A stretch of 14,597 nucleotides of DNA from JBLHUT01 sp047629975 (lineage in GTDB: Bacteria > Pseudomonadota > Alphaproteobacteria > Rhodobacterales > Rhodobacteraceae), in NCBI GenBank assembly GCA_047629975.1, contig JBLHUT010000055.1:1-14597 (forward strand), read 5' to 3'. The translations under genes were made by a program, and so were the position numbers. This document shows, one piece after another, positions 1 to 7,807 of the stretch. A model generated the notes under the pieces. It ran no database searches. It was given only the letters and a program-made list of their open reading frames with translations, and had not been told where the DNA came from. The first letter of the stretch is position 1. Each line of letters begins with the position of its first letter.

Positions 1-1
1 T

Positions 2-979
2 GGCTATCTTGAATTCGCCAATCCGGTGATCCGCGACGGGCTTGACCGGCTGCGCGAAAAGGGGTGCGAGCGTATTCTGGCTGTGCCGGGGATGCTTTTT
101 GCGGCGATGCACGCCAAAAACGACATCCCCACAGTGCTCAACACCTATGCCGCACAACATGGGATCAAGGTCAATTACGGGCGCGAACTGGGCGTTGACC
201 CAAAGATGATCGCGGCGGCCGGTGCCCGCATTCAAGAAGCGCTGGATGCCAACCCTTCCGATGTCCCCCTCCACGAGACCTGCCTTGTGGTGATCGGGCG
301 CGGCGCATCTGACCCCGATGCCAACGGCAATGTGTCAAAAGTTGCCCGCATGCTGTGGGAGGGGATGGGCTTTGGCTGGTGCGAGGTCGGATATTCCGGC
401 GTGACCTTCCCGCTGGTCGAGCCTTGCCTGCAACATGTCTCGCGGCTTGGCTATAAACGGGTCGTCGTGTTTCCCTATTTCCTGTTCACGGGCATTCTGA
501 TCGACCGTATCCACGGGTTCACCGATCAGGTTGCCGCACAGTACCCTGATATCTCGTTCCTGAAGGCAGGATACCTGAAGGATCATCCTAAGGTCCTTGA
601 AACATTTGCCGAACGCATCACCGAACAGGTCGGAGAAATCCCGCCACCCAACTGTGCCATGTGCAAATATCGCACCCAAGTGCTTGGGTTCGAAGCAGAG
701 GTCGGTGCCGTTCAGGAAAGCCACCACCACCACGTCGAGGGTCAAGGTGCCTCGGCCCCCGGCTCCAACGTCGAAGATTGTGCGCTTTGCGATACATTTT
801 GCACTGGTCTATGCCGCCTGAATGCACAAGCCGACCAGCACGGGCATGACCACAGTCACGATCATGACCATGCACACGACCACGGACACACGCATGACCA
901 CGTCCATGCGCCCTACCCACACGCAAGCCATCCCCATGGCCCCGAAAGCGTACGCAAGACCAACACCCTGTCCGACTGA
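2..979 (+). CDS. cbiX: Sirohydrochlorin cobaltochelatase CbiX, His-tailed long form (5' partial)
   Basis: The frame is open from the first base of the window, so the gene begins upstream; the GTG at 26 is internal. The visible part is the end of the first chelatase half (the HAKNDIP block near 101-140, preceded by PGMLFAA) and the whole second half, with the RGASDPDANGN motif near 299-332. CbiX inserts Co2+ into sirohydrochlorin or a related early precorrin in the cytoplasm; this role comes from family knowledge. The active-site region of the first half is outside the window. After the catalytic part come an MCxxC-like pair (CAMC, 653-664) next to KYRTQVLGFE, as in CbiX proteins reported to carry an Fe-S centre, then four consecutive His, a second Cys cluster (C-x2-C-x3-C-x3-C, 779-814), and a His-rich tail. 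It is the first visible gene of a + strand cobalamin operon, 81 bp before cobH. A CbiX assignment is strong; the metal actually bound by the tail is not known. Confidence 0.93.
   Translation, partial: GYLEFANPVIRDGLDRLREKGCERILAVPGMLFAAMHAKNDIPTVLNTYAAQHGIKVNYGRELGVDPKMIAAAGARIQEALDANPSDVPLHETCLVVIGRGASDPDANGNVSKVARMLWEGMGFGWCEVGYSGVTFPLVEPCLQHVSRLGYKRVVVFPYFLFTGILIDRIHGFTDQVAAQYPDISFLKAGYLKDHPKVLETFAERITEQVGEIPPPNCAMCKYRTQVLGFEAEVGAVQESHHHHVEGQGASAPGSNVEDCALCDTFCTGLCRLNAQADQHGHDHSHDHDHAHDHGHTHDHVHAPYPHASHPHGPESVRKTNTLSD
839..937 (+). repeat. His-rich low-complexity tail coding segment in cbiX
   Basis: The codons encode His at alternating positions for twelve repeats (His-X with X mostly Asp, Gly, Ala, Thr, Ser or Val), followed by three more His spaced through a Pro-rich stretch. 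The DNA is a degenerate cay-gay type repeat. Such tails are known in CbiX, HypB and CobW-like proteins, where they bind or store Co/Ni/Zn; that role is inferred here. Confidence 0.85.
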
Positions 980-1060
980 CCTGTCGCGCCTGCAAATGCG
1001 GGCGCACGACAAATTTGCGCGTGGCTGCGTGCACAGACCCCCGACGAAAAAGGCCTGATC

Positions 1061-1690
1061 ATGCGTCCCTACCTGAAAGACCCTGCCGCGATTTATGCTG
1101 CCAGCTTTGCCACCGTTCGCGCCGAGGCAAAGCTTGACCGGTTCGATAAGGCGATGCAATCGGTGGCCATTCGCCTGATCCACGCCTGCGGCATCGTCGA
1201 GGTCGCCGACAGGATTGCATACTCGGCAAATGCCGCACAAATCGGAACCGATGCGCTTTTGAAGGGCGCACCGGTTTTGTGTGACTGCGAAATGGTTGCG
1301 GCCGGGATCATCCGGCGCAACCTGCCTGCTGCAAACAATGTTCTTGTGACCCTGAACGATCCGGCCACACCCGCAAAAGCCGCAGCCCTTGGCACGACCC
1401 GGTCGGCAGCAGCGGTCGAACTTTGGAAGCCGCATATCGAAGGCGCAATTGTCGCCATCGGCAACGCCCCGACCGCGCTGTTTCACCTGCTTGAGCGATT
1501 GGACGAAGGGTGGCCGAAACCCGCGCTGATCCTTGGATTTCCGGTCGGTTTTGTTGGCGCGGCGGAATCCAAGGCCGAACTTGCAGGAAACCCGCGCGGC
1601 ACCCCCTTTATCGCACTGCGCGGACGGCGGGGCGGCTCTGCGATTGCCTCGGCTGCGGTCAACGCGCTTGCCGCAGGCCTACCGGAGTGA
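1061..1690 (+). CDS. cobH: Precorrin-8X methylmutase CobH (CbiC family)
   Basis: A 209-residue protein, the normal size for the family. It moves the methyl group from C-11 to C-12 of precorrin-8X, giving hydrogenobyrinate, without cofactors. The motif RLIHACG places His41 at the position of the catalytic His (His43 in Pseudomonas denitrificans CobH, from knowledge of that enzyme). Other family blocks are APVLCDCEMVAAGI (residues about 70-83), IGNAPTAL (133-140) and GFPVGFVGAAESK (159-171). The ATG at 1061 has an AAGG ribosome-binding site at 1050-1053, spacing 7. It is separated from cbiX by 81 bp and followed directly by cobL, whose possible GTG start overlaps this gene's TGA. If the pathway here uses early cobalt, the substrate would be the cobalt form (CbiC activity); sequence alone does not separate these. 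Confidence 0.95.
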   Translation: MRPYLKDPAAIYAASFATVRAEAKLDRFDKAMQSVAIRLIHACGIVEVADRIAYSANAAQIGTDALLKGAPVLCDCEMVAAGIIRRNLPAANNVLVTLNDPATPAKAAALGTTRSAAAVELWKPHIEGAIVAIGNAPTALFHLLERLDEGWPKPALILGFPVGFVGAAESKAELAGNPRGTPFIALRGRRGGSAIASAAVNALAAGLPE

Positions 1691-1698
1691 CTGATTTA

Positions 1699-2913
1699 AT
1701 GACCCCGAATACATCTGCCGCGTGGCTGCATATTGTCGGCATCGGCGAAGACGGGCTTGAGGGGCTTTTGCCCGCAACCCGCGCCGTTGTTGCTGCGGCC
1801 GAAGTGATTATCGGCGGCGACCGGCATCATCAACTGGCCGCCAACCCGACCGCCGAGCGTTTGGCGTGGCCTCACCCGTTCGATGCCCTGATCGACACGA
1901 TCCGCGCGCTAAAGGGCCGCCGTGTTGTCGTTTTGGCCACAGGAGATCCGCTTTGGTATTCGGTGGGGGCGCGCATCGGGCGCGCGATTGATCCCGCGCA
2001 GATCACCTATCACCCGCAGGTCTCCGCGTTTCAGCTTGCCGCCGCGCGCATGGGCTGGAGCCTTGCCGATGTGGAAACCCTGACCGTTCATGGTCGGCCT
2101 GTGGAACAAATAATCGCATTCATTCAACCCGACCAGCAGCTTTTGATCCTTACGACGGGGGCCGAAACACCCGCTCAGATCGCGAATTTTTTAACCAAGC
2201 GCGGGTTTGGCGCATCAAAAATGACGGTTCTGGCCGCGATGGGCGGCGCGCAGGAACAACGCTTTGACGGCACAGCACAAGACTGGGCCCACGCTGTGCC
2301 TGCCTTCAACACGCTGGCCGTCAACTGCATTGCCGCGCCTGACGCCGCTCTGATCCCGCGTGTTCCGGGCCTGTCGGACGACGTATTCGAGCACGACGGC
2401 ACCATGACCAAGCGTGAAATCCGCGCCGCGACCCTTGCCAAGCTGATGCCGATGCGTGCGGCATTGTTGTGGGACGTCGGCACCGGTTGCGGGTCGGTGG
2501 CCATCGAATGGATGCGCGCGGCGCGCTTTGCCCGCGCGATCGGGATCGAGCCACGCGCCGACCGGCGGTTGATGGCGGCGGCAAACGCGCTTGCTCTTGG
2601 GACCCCGCGGTTCGAGATTATCGAGGGAACCGCGCCGGACGCGCTTGCAGGTCTGCCCATGCCGGATGCGATTTTCGTAGGCGGTGGTTTGTCAGAAGAA
2701 ACCTTTGCGGCCTGCTGGAAGGCCTTGCGCCCGCTAGGCCGCTTTGTCGCCAACGCGGTGACGCTGGAATCCGAGGCAAAGCTGATCGCCCTGCACAAAG
2801 CCCACGGCGGAGAGCTTGTGCGGATTCAGGTGCACCGCGCCGAGCCTGTCGGCCCCTACACCGGCTGGCGCCCTGCGATGCCGGTGACCCAGTGGAGCTT
2901 GATCAAACGATGA
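1699..2913 (+). CDS. cobL: Precorrin-6Y C5,15-methyltransferase (decarboxylating) CobL, CbiE-CbiT fusion
   Basis: A bifunctional enzyme of 404 residues. The N-terminal half (about 1-200) is a CbiE-type tetrapyrrole methylase with HIVGIGEDG at residues 11-19 and the GDP motif at 82-84. The C-terminal half (about 215-400) is a CbiT-type SAM methyltransferase: MTKREIRA starts at 236, the SAM-binding DVGTGCGS at 259-266, and GGGLSEE lies further on. It methylates C-5 and C-15 and decarboxylates the C-12 acetate. The frame stays open far upstream inside cobH, but similarity begins only after the ATG at 1699, which has GGAG at 1684-1687. A GTG at 1687, overlapping the cobH stop as GTGA, is an alternative that adds four residues. 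The last codons overlap cobI by 4 bp (ATGA), which suggests translational coupling. Confidence 0.95.
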   Translation: MTPNTSAAWLHIVGIGEDGLEGLLPATRAVVAAAEVIIGGDRHHQLAANPTAERLAWPHPFDALIDTIRALKGRRVVVLATGDPLWYSVGARIGRAIDPAQITYHPQVSAFQLAAARMGWSLADVETLTVHGRPVEQIIAFIQPDQQLLILTTGAETPAQIANFLTKRGFGASKMTVLAAMGGAQEQRFDGTAQDWAHAVPAFNTLAVNCIAAPDAALIPRVPGLSDDVFEHDGTMTKREIRAATLAKLMPMRAALLWDVGTGCGSVAIEWMRAARFARAIGIEPRADRRLMAAANALALGTPRFEIIEGTAPDALAGLPMPDAIFVGGGLSEETFAACWKALRPLGRFVANAVTLESEAKLIALHKAHGGELVRIQVHRAEPVGPYTGWRPAMPVTQWSLIKR

Positions 2914-3629
2914 CACCACCCCGCATTTTGCCCGGAACTCTGCACGGTGTCGGGCTTGGCCCCGGTGATCCGGAGCTGATGACATTGCGCGCCGCGCGCC
3001 TGATCGGGTCGGCGCGTGTCATTGCATACCCGACGCTGGCCGGCGCTGACAGCTTTGCCAGACAGATCGCCCAAGCGCACATTCACCCCGATGCGGTCGA
3101 AATTCGCATTGATCTGGAAATGTCGACCGAACGAGCCCCGGCTCAGGCCGCTTATGACGCAGGGGCCGCCAAGATTGCAGCCGAACTGGACAAGGGCCAT
3201 GACGTTGTGGCGCTGTGCGAGGGGGATCCGTTTTTCTACGGCTCTTTCATGTATTTACACGCCCGGTTGGCGGACCGGTACCGCGTCACTGTTGTGCCGG
3301 GGGTGACGTCGATGACCGCTTGTGCTGCGACGGCGGCTCTTCCGCTGGCGGCGCGCAACGAGGTGATGACGATTTTGCCTGCGCCGCTGGACGAAGCAAC
3401 GCTCGCGGCACGTCTTGCAACAGCCGATACCGCCGTGATCATGAAGATCGGTCGCCACCTGCCAAAGCTGCGCAGGGTGCTGGCGGCCGCGGGCCTGACC
3501 GGTCACGCGGTTTATATCGAGCGCGCCACGCTCGAAAGTGAAAAGGTCATGCCACTGGCACAGGCCCCTGAAAAAGCGCCGTATTTCTCGATGATTCTAG
3601 TAACGAAAGGGGCCGATCCATGGCTCTAG
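2910..3629 (+). CDS. cobI: Precorrin-2 C20-methyltransferase CobI (CbiL family)
   Basis: A 239-residue tetrapyrrole methylase that uses SAM to methylate C-20 of precorrin-2, committing it to the corrin route (factor II if cobalt is already inserted). Motifs: VGLGPGDPELMTL at residues 14-26, CEGDPFFYGSF at 103-113, and the PGV turn at 130-132 followed by TSMTACAA. The length and the LVTKGADPW ending fit the CobI/CbiL family. The open frame extends upstream through cobL to 2469, but the reading there is a shadow. The ATG at 2910 overlaps the cobL stop as ATGA, with GGAG at 2894-2897. The 3' end overlaps the following cbiG-cobJ gene by 10 bp. Confidence 0.95.
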   Translation: MTPPRILPGTLHGVGLGPGDPELMTLRAARLIGSARVIAYPTLAGADSFARQIAQAHIHPDAVEIRIDLEMSTERAPAQAAYDAGAAKIAAELDKGHDVVALCEGDPFFYGSFMYLHARLADRYRVTVVPGVTSMTACAATAALPLAARNEVMTILPAPLDEATLAARLATADTAVIMKIGRHLPKLRRVLAAAGLTGHAVYIERATLESEKVMPLAQAPEKAPYFSMILVTKGADPWL

Positions 3630-5479
3630 ATCCTGTCATTATTGCCCTGTCGCGCTCTGGCGAGGCGGTGGCACACCGGTTGGCGACGCTGCTGAATGTG
3701 GCCGTTCACGGACGTACGGGGCGGGTCGATCGGGCCGATGCGTTCTTTGACAACGCCCTTGACCACGTGCGGATGCTGTTTGCGGCGGGCACGCCGGTGA
3801 TCGGGGTCTGCGCCTCGGGCATCCTGATCCGGGCGGTGGCACCGCTTTTGGCGGACAAGACGACCGAGCCACCTGTTCTGGCGGTATCGGATGACGGTGC
3901 GGTTGTGGTGCCACTGTTGGGCGGACACCGCGGTGCAAACCGTCTGGCCCGCCAGATTGCCGACGGGTTGCAGGCCACCGCAGCGGTCACCACTGCGGGC
4001 GATGTGGCGCTTGGGGTCGCACTTGACGAGCCGCCGGTTGGCTGGCGCCTTGCCAATCCCCAAGATGCCAAATCGGCAATGGCACAGCTTTTGTCAGGGG
4101 CTGGCGCGACGTTGGCGGGTGACGCGCCTTGGCTTGCGGCGGGGCTTGAGGCGGGGCTCGAAAAGCAGCTTGCAAAGAGCCCCTCCGGTATCTCCGGGGG
4201 GAACAGATTGAAAATCTCGGCAACGATGGCTCCGGTCACCGGCGGGCCTGAGCACCTTGTCTTTCATCCACAGGTCGTGACGGTTGGGGTGGGCTGCGCA
4301 CGCAATTGCCCACCCGAAGAACTGGCCGCACTTGTCCACACAACCCTGACCGAGGCGGGTATTGCCACAGGAGCGGTTCATTCGATCAACTCCCTTGACC
4401 TGAAGGCCGACGAGCCGGCCATGAACCGCTTGGCCGCCGCACTCGACGTGCCGTTCCGGCTGTTCGATGCACCCACCCTCGAGGCAATGACCCCCCGTTT
4501 GGCAACCCCTTCCGAGGTCGTCTTTGCCGAGGTCGGCACCCACGGCGTTGCCGAGGCCGCAGCATTGGCGCAAGCCGGACCAGAGGCAACGTTACTGGCG
4601 ACAAAACGCAAAACCGCCAACGCCACCTGCGCACTGGCCATCGCCCCCGCCCCGTTGACGCAGCTTGTGGGGCGCACGCGGGGGCGGTTGTCGATCATCG
4701 GAATCGGCCCCGGACAGGCAAGCTGGCGCACGCCAGAGGCCTCGCAACTGGTGGCACAGGCCGAGGAACTGGTCGGTTACGGGCTGTATATCGACCTGCT
4801 AGGACCGTTAGCCCATGGCAAAACACGGTCCGATTTCCCCTTGGGCGGCGAGGAAGACAGATGCCGCTACGCGCTTGAACGCGCCGGTGAAGGGCGCAAC
4901 GTCGCGATGATTTGCTCCGGAGATGCCGGAATTTACGCGATGGGTGCGCTGGTCTTTGAATTGCTGGACCGCGGCCCCGAGGAAATGGGTGTTTCGGATG
5001 CCGCACGGCGGGTCGAGGTTATTTCAACCCCCGGCGTATCCGCGCTTCAGGCTGCAGCCGCGCGGGCAGGCGCACCACTCGGGCATGATTTCTGCGCGAT
5101 CTCTCTGTCGGACCTGCTGACCCCGCGCGAGGACATCGTCAAACGGCTGCACGCGGCTGCGCAGGGTGATTTTGTCATCGCCTTTTACAATCCGGTGTCG
5201 CGGCGGCGCCGGACCCTGCTGGCCGAGGCGCGCGATATTCTGTTGCAGCACCGTCCTGCGGATTGCCCTGTGCTTCTTGCATCTTCGCTGGGGCGGCCGG
5301 AAGAGGACATCAGGTACAGAAACCTGTCCGATCTGCAGGTTGATGATGTTGATATGCTGACTGTCGTGCTGGTCGGATCAAGCCACTCGCGGCTGGCGCA
5401 ACTGGGCGAGGGACCACGCATGTTCACGCCGCGTGGCTATGCCCGCAAGATCGACGGAGACCTCAAGGATGCGATCTGA
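3620..5479 (+). CDS. cobJ: CbiG - precorrin-3B C17-methyltransferase (CobJ/CbiH) fusion protein
   Basis: A 619-residue fusion. Residues about 1-125 are a CbiG N-terminal domain (VIGVCASGILIRAVAPLL and VSDDGAVVVPLLGGHRGAN blocks). About 130-215 resemble the CbiG middle domain (GVALDEPPVGWRLANP). About 219-347 are the CobE/CbiG C-terminal domain (VVTVGVGCARNCPPEEL, then FAEVGTHGVAEAAAL). From 356 on is a CobJ/CbiH tetrapyrrole methylase with IIGIGPG, GYGLYIDLLG, CSGDAGIYAMG (432-442) and YNPVSRRR (523-530). The methylase half methylates C-17 during ring contraction. CbiG opens the delta-lactone and releases acetaldehyde in the anaerobic route; CobE is needed in the aerobic route with unclear role (family knowledge). 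What the complete CbiG part does here is not clear. The ATG at 3620 lies inside the end of cobI with AAAGGGG at 3606-3612, spacing 7. Confidence 0.93.
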   Translation: MALDPVIIALSRSGEAVAHRLATLLNVAVHGRTGRVDRADAFFDNALDHVRMLFAAGTPVIGVCASGILIRAVAPLLADKTTEPPVLAVSDDGAVVVPLLGGHRGANRLARQIADGLQATAAVTTAGDVALGVALDEPPVGWRLANPQDAKSAMAQLLSGAGATLAGDAPWLAAGLEAGLEKQLAKSPSGISGGNRLKISATMAPVTGGPEHLVFHPQVVTVGVGCARNCPPEELAALVHTTLTEAGIATGAVHSINSLDLKADEPAMNRLAAALDVPFRLFDAPTLEAMTPRLATPSEVVFAEVGTHGVAEAAALAQAGPEATLLATKRKTANATCALAIAPAPLTQLVGRTRGRLSIIGIGPGQASWRTPEASQLVAQAEELVGYGLYIDLLGPLAHGKTRSDFPLGGEEDRCRYALERAGEGRNVAMICSGDAGIYAMGALVFELLDRGPEEMGVSDAARRVEVISTPGVSALQAAAARAGAPLGHDFCAISLSDLLTPREDIVKRLHAAAQGDFVIAFYNPVSRRRRTLLAEARDILLQHRPADCPVLLASSLGRPEEDIRYRNLSDLQVDDVDMLTVVLVGSSHSRLAQLGEGPRMFTPRGYARKIDGDLKDAI

Positions 5480-5521
5480 GGGGTTTGAAATTTTTTCCTG
5501 CGACATCAAAAGGCGCCTGCC

Positions 5522-6301
5522 ATGAGTGTTTACTTTATCGGGGCCGGCCCCGGTGACCCCGAGCTGCTGACGCTTAAGGCGCAGCGGGTTATCTCACAAT
5601 GTCCCGTCTGTCTTTATGCCGGCTCTCTTGTTCCCGCCGAGGTGGTTGCCGGTGCGCCGCAGGGGGCGCGCGTTCTGGACACGGCAACCATGACACTTGA
5701 TGATACCCACGCCGAAATCGTGGCCGCACATGCGCGCGGCGAGGATGTCGCACGGGTCCACTCCGGTGATCCGTCGCTTTATGGCGCAATCGCAGAGCAG
5801 ATCCGGCGCCTGAGAGCGGACGACATCGATTATCAGATCATTCCCGGCGTTCCCGCTTATGCCGCCGCCGCCGCCGCGCTGGGACAGGAATTGACGATAC
5901 CCGAAATTGCGCAATCAATCATTCTGACACGGGTCTCGATGAAATCGACCTCGATGCCGCCGAATGAAACCCTTGAGAATTTTGCCCGCACCGGCGCGAC
6001 ACTCGCCATTCATCTCGGGATTCGCAACCTGCGAGAGATCGAGCGCGTGCTGACACCGCATTACGGCAGCGATTGCCCCGTCGTGATCGCCTATCGCGTT
6101 GGCTGGCCCGACCAGAGCTTTATCAAAGGGACGCTGGCCGATATCCAACCCAAGGTGCGCGCCGCAAAGATTACCAGAACTGCGTTGATCCTTGTGGGGC
6201 CCGCCCTGCGTGAGGGGCATGATTTCGTGGATTCAGCACTGTACGATCCGGCAAAACCCCATGTCTTGCGACCAAAGCTCAAGGCCGCTAAAGACGGATA
6301 A
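5522..6301 (+). CDS. cobM: Precorrin-4 C11-methyltransferase CobM (CbiF family)
   Basis: A 259-residue SAM-dependent methylase that adds the C-11 methyl to precorrin-4, giving precorrin-5. Motifs: FIGAGPGDPELLTLKA (residues 5-20), YAGSLVP, HSGDPSLYGAI at 80-90, and IPGVPAYAAAAAALG from 107. The CobM/CbiF-specific block after it (ELTIPEIAQSIILTR) separates it from the CobI and CobJ relatives. The start at 5522 has AAAAGG at 5508-5513, spacing 8. It follows cbiG-cobJ by 42 bp and appears to be the last cobalamin gene of this run. The next gene is unrelated, and no clear rho-independent terminator is seen in between. Confidence 0.95.
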   Translation: MSVYFIGAGPGDPELLTLKAQRVISQCPVCLYAGSLVPAEVVAGAPQGARVLDTATMTLDDTHAEIVAAHARGEDVARVHSGDPSLYGAIAEQIRRLRADDIDYQIIPGVPAYAAAAAALGQELTIPEIAQSIILTRVSMKSTSMPPNETLENFARTGATLAIHLGIRNLREIERVLTPHYGSDCPVVIAYRVGWPDQSFIKGTLADIQPKVRAAKITRTALILVGPALREGHDFVDSALYDPAKPHVLRPKLKAAKDG

Positions 6302-6394
6302 CATGCTCCGTCTGGTCATTTATCCAGCGAAATAACTGGTAGTAATTCACCCGCCAGCTTATGCCGGATTACAACATGAACAAGGCTGTCTGAG

Positions 6395-7051
6395 ATGCGC
6401 TTACTCCTTTTGACAGGGTTTTTGATACTGGCCGCAGGCACAGTGGCGTTGACCGCACGCTATGCGACAACCCAGAAACCGGATGATATCCGGATCGAGG
6501 GCATTCGTTTTTTGGCCGACGATCACTATGCCCGACGTCTGGGCGGCCATATCAAGGCTCGGTTCGGTATTGTGTTGCCCAAGACCCCCAACGACACACA
6601 CGAGATAAATATCGTCGAACAATCCGAAGGCGGGATTGCGCAGTTCAATTTTCTGGACCCCGATGGCGTGCTTTTGGAAAGCCTGTTCATTTCCGCTGTT
6701 GATCTGCCAATGAACACAAGCCCGCAGGCCCGTCTGGATGAAAGCGCGAGGCGATTGCACGCCGAGGCACCTGCCGCGCTGTCGCGTACGTTTACAAACG
6801 TGAGCGTGACGCGGCTTCAACCACTGTTATTGCGCGACAGCTCCGCAATGGAATTGCGCGGAACCTACATCAGCCCCGTCGCAGGGCAATTATTCGACTA
6901 TCATTTTGTGACCATTCCGCACCCCGAAAAGGTCGAGAGCCTGTATGCAGTGGTCCATATTCGCCGCTTGGGCGACAGCCCGACCGATGACAGCCGCAGC
7001 ATGCAGGCGCTTGGGTCGCTGGAATGGCTGGATCGTGCCAACGCACAATAG
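6395..7051 (+). CDS. Unrecognised exported/membrane-anchored protein, paralog 1
   Basis: I do not recognise a family. The 218-residue protein begins with a positively charged Arg and a hydrophobic run of about 18 residues (LLLLTGFLILAAGTVAL), then a polar body; this is either an uncleaved anchor or a signal peptide, so the body should lie in the periplasm. There is no lipobox Cys. The body shares blocks with the next gene: GIRFLADDHY, a GH(I)..F.IV.P stretch, and MELRGTYISPVAGQ followed by TIPHPEKVESLYAV. The start at 6395 has AAGG at 6382-6385, spacing 9. It lies 93 bp after cobM and 75 bp before its paralog. It could be co-transcribed with the cobalamin genes but nothing in its sequence ties it to B12. 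Confidence 0.8.
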   Translation: MRLLLLTGFLILAAGTVALTARYATTQKPDDIRIEGIRFLADDHYARRLGGHIKARFGIVLPKTPNDTHEINIVEQSEGGIAQFNFLDPDGVLLESLFISAVDLPMNTSPQARLDESARRLHAEAPAALSRTFTNVSVTRLQPLLLRDSSAMELRGTYISPVAGQLFDYHFVTIPHPEKVESLYAVVHIRRLGDSPTDDSRSMQALGSLEWLDRANAQ

Positions 7052-7126
7052 AGACTGACACTGCGACTGGTCATAACCGCAAAAGTCGGGTTAGAGTAAT
7101 CGACAGATTTTATTTAGCGGTTTTTA

Positions 7127-7804
7127 ATGGCATTTTTCCGTCCGATGATCATAACGCTGGCTGCGCTCGCTTGGGCTGTGCCCCCTGTTATGGCGCAAAC
7201 ACCTGCAATGGCCGGTTATTCTGATATTTTTTCCCAAGAAGATCAGGTCAGAGGTATCTCTTTTCAAGTCGATGATGCCTACGGGGTCCGCACAGGCCAT
7301 GTTGTCACGGCTCCGTTCAATATTGTCGTCCCGACATTTGGCGGTGTTGGCCCGGCCTTTGTCGCACGAATGAACGACAGCCCCCGCAACGGTTTGGTAA
7401 GTTTCGGCTTTACCACTCCGCAGGGCGGGCTGATCGAGGCCATTAATCTGGTGTCAGCCCACATTCCCATGGGAGAGATGGCCCAACGGGTCGAGCAATT
7501 TGCCGTGCTGCTCAACGCACGCACAGTGCCGCAATTGATGGCAGGCTTTGATCAAGGTGCCCGAACAGGTATCCGGCCAATCACTGTCGGCTCTTACAAG
7601 GCCGTCGAGTTGTTGGGCACCTACACCCATCCCGTTCACGGCCTGATCCAGTGGCGTCTTGTCGGAATCCCGAATCCGCACAGCCCCGAAAGCATTTATG
7701 CACTGACCCAGATCGTGACAGAGCGGCTTCCGATTGCGTCGGTCGATGACCTTCCGCGCAGCCTGACGGGCAGGTTATTGAACTCGTTACAGATTTTGCA
7801 ATAG
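7127..7804 (+). CDS. Unrecognised secreted protein, paralog 2
   Basis: No family recognised. 225 residues with a clear signal peptide: hydrophobic core at about 7-20 and a plausible cleavage after VMA (residue 23), giving a periplasmic mature protein starting QTPAMAG. It aligns by eye with the upstream gene along most of its length: GISFQVDDAYGVRTGH, FNIVVP, VELLGTYTHPVHG, and GIPNPHSPESIYAL. The ATG at 7127 lacks a good ribosome-binding site (the upstream bases are T-rich); an ATG at 7145 in the same frame also lacks one, so the start is moderately sure. The 3' end faces the transglycosylase gene, with 3 bp between the two stop codons. Confidence 0.8.
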   Translation: MAFFRPMIITLAALAWAVPPVMAQTPAMAGYSDIFSQEDQVRGISFQVDDAYGVRTGHVVTAPFNIVVPTFGGVGPAFVARMNDSPRNGLVSFGFTTPQGGLIEAINLVSAHIPMGEMAQRVEQFAVLLNARTVPQLMAGFDQGARTGIRPITVGSYKAVELLGTYTHPVHGLIQWRLVGIPNPHSPESIYALTQIVTERLPIASVDDLPRSLTGRLLNSLQILQ

Positions 7805-7807
7805 ATT

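Noticed and set aside
980..1060. A short Cys-rich reading (CRACKC) and a weak inverted repeat GCAAAT/ATTTGC (992-997, 1013-1018) between cbiX and cobH
   Set aside because: The reading has no start or ribosome-binding site and continues out of frame into cobH. The repeat has 6-bp arms with a 15-base loop and no T run, so it is not a credible terminator.
809..1486. A 225-codon open frame on the - strand over cbiX and cobH
   Set aside because: It lies opposite two well-supported genes; its composition is the reverse of the His-rich tail and cobH, and no domain is recognisable. It is a high-GC shadow.
1510..1698. A longer N-terminus for cobL starting inside cobH
   Set aside because: The extra 63 residues read cobH out of frame, have no similarity to the CbiE domain, and would make the protein longer than the family.
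6302..6394. A terminator after cobM
   Set aside because: Only 4-bp CTGG/CCAG pairs are seen, without a T run. The stretch may hold a promoter, but no -35/-10 pair convinces me.
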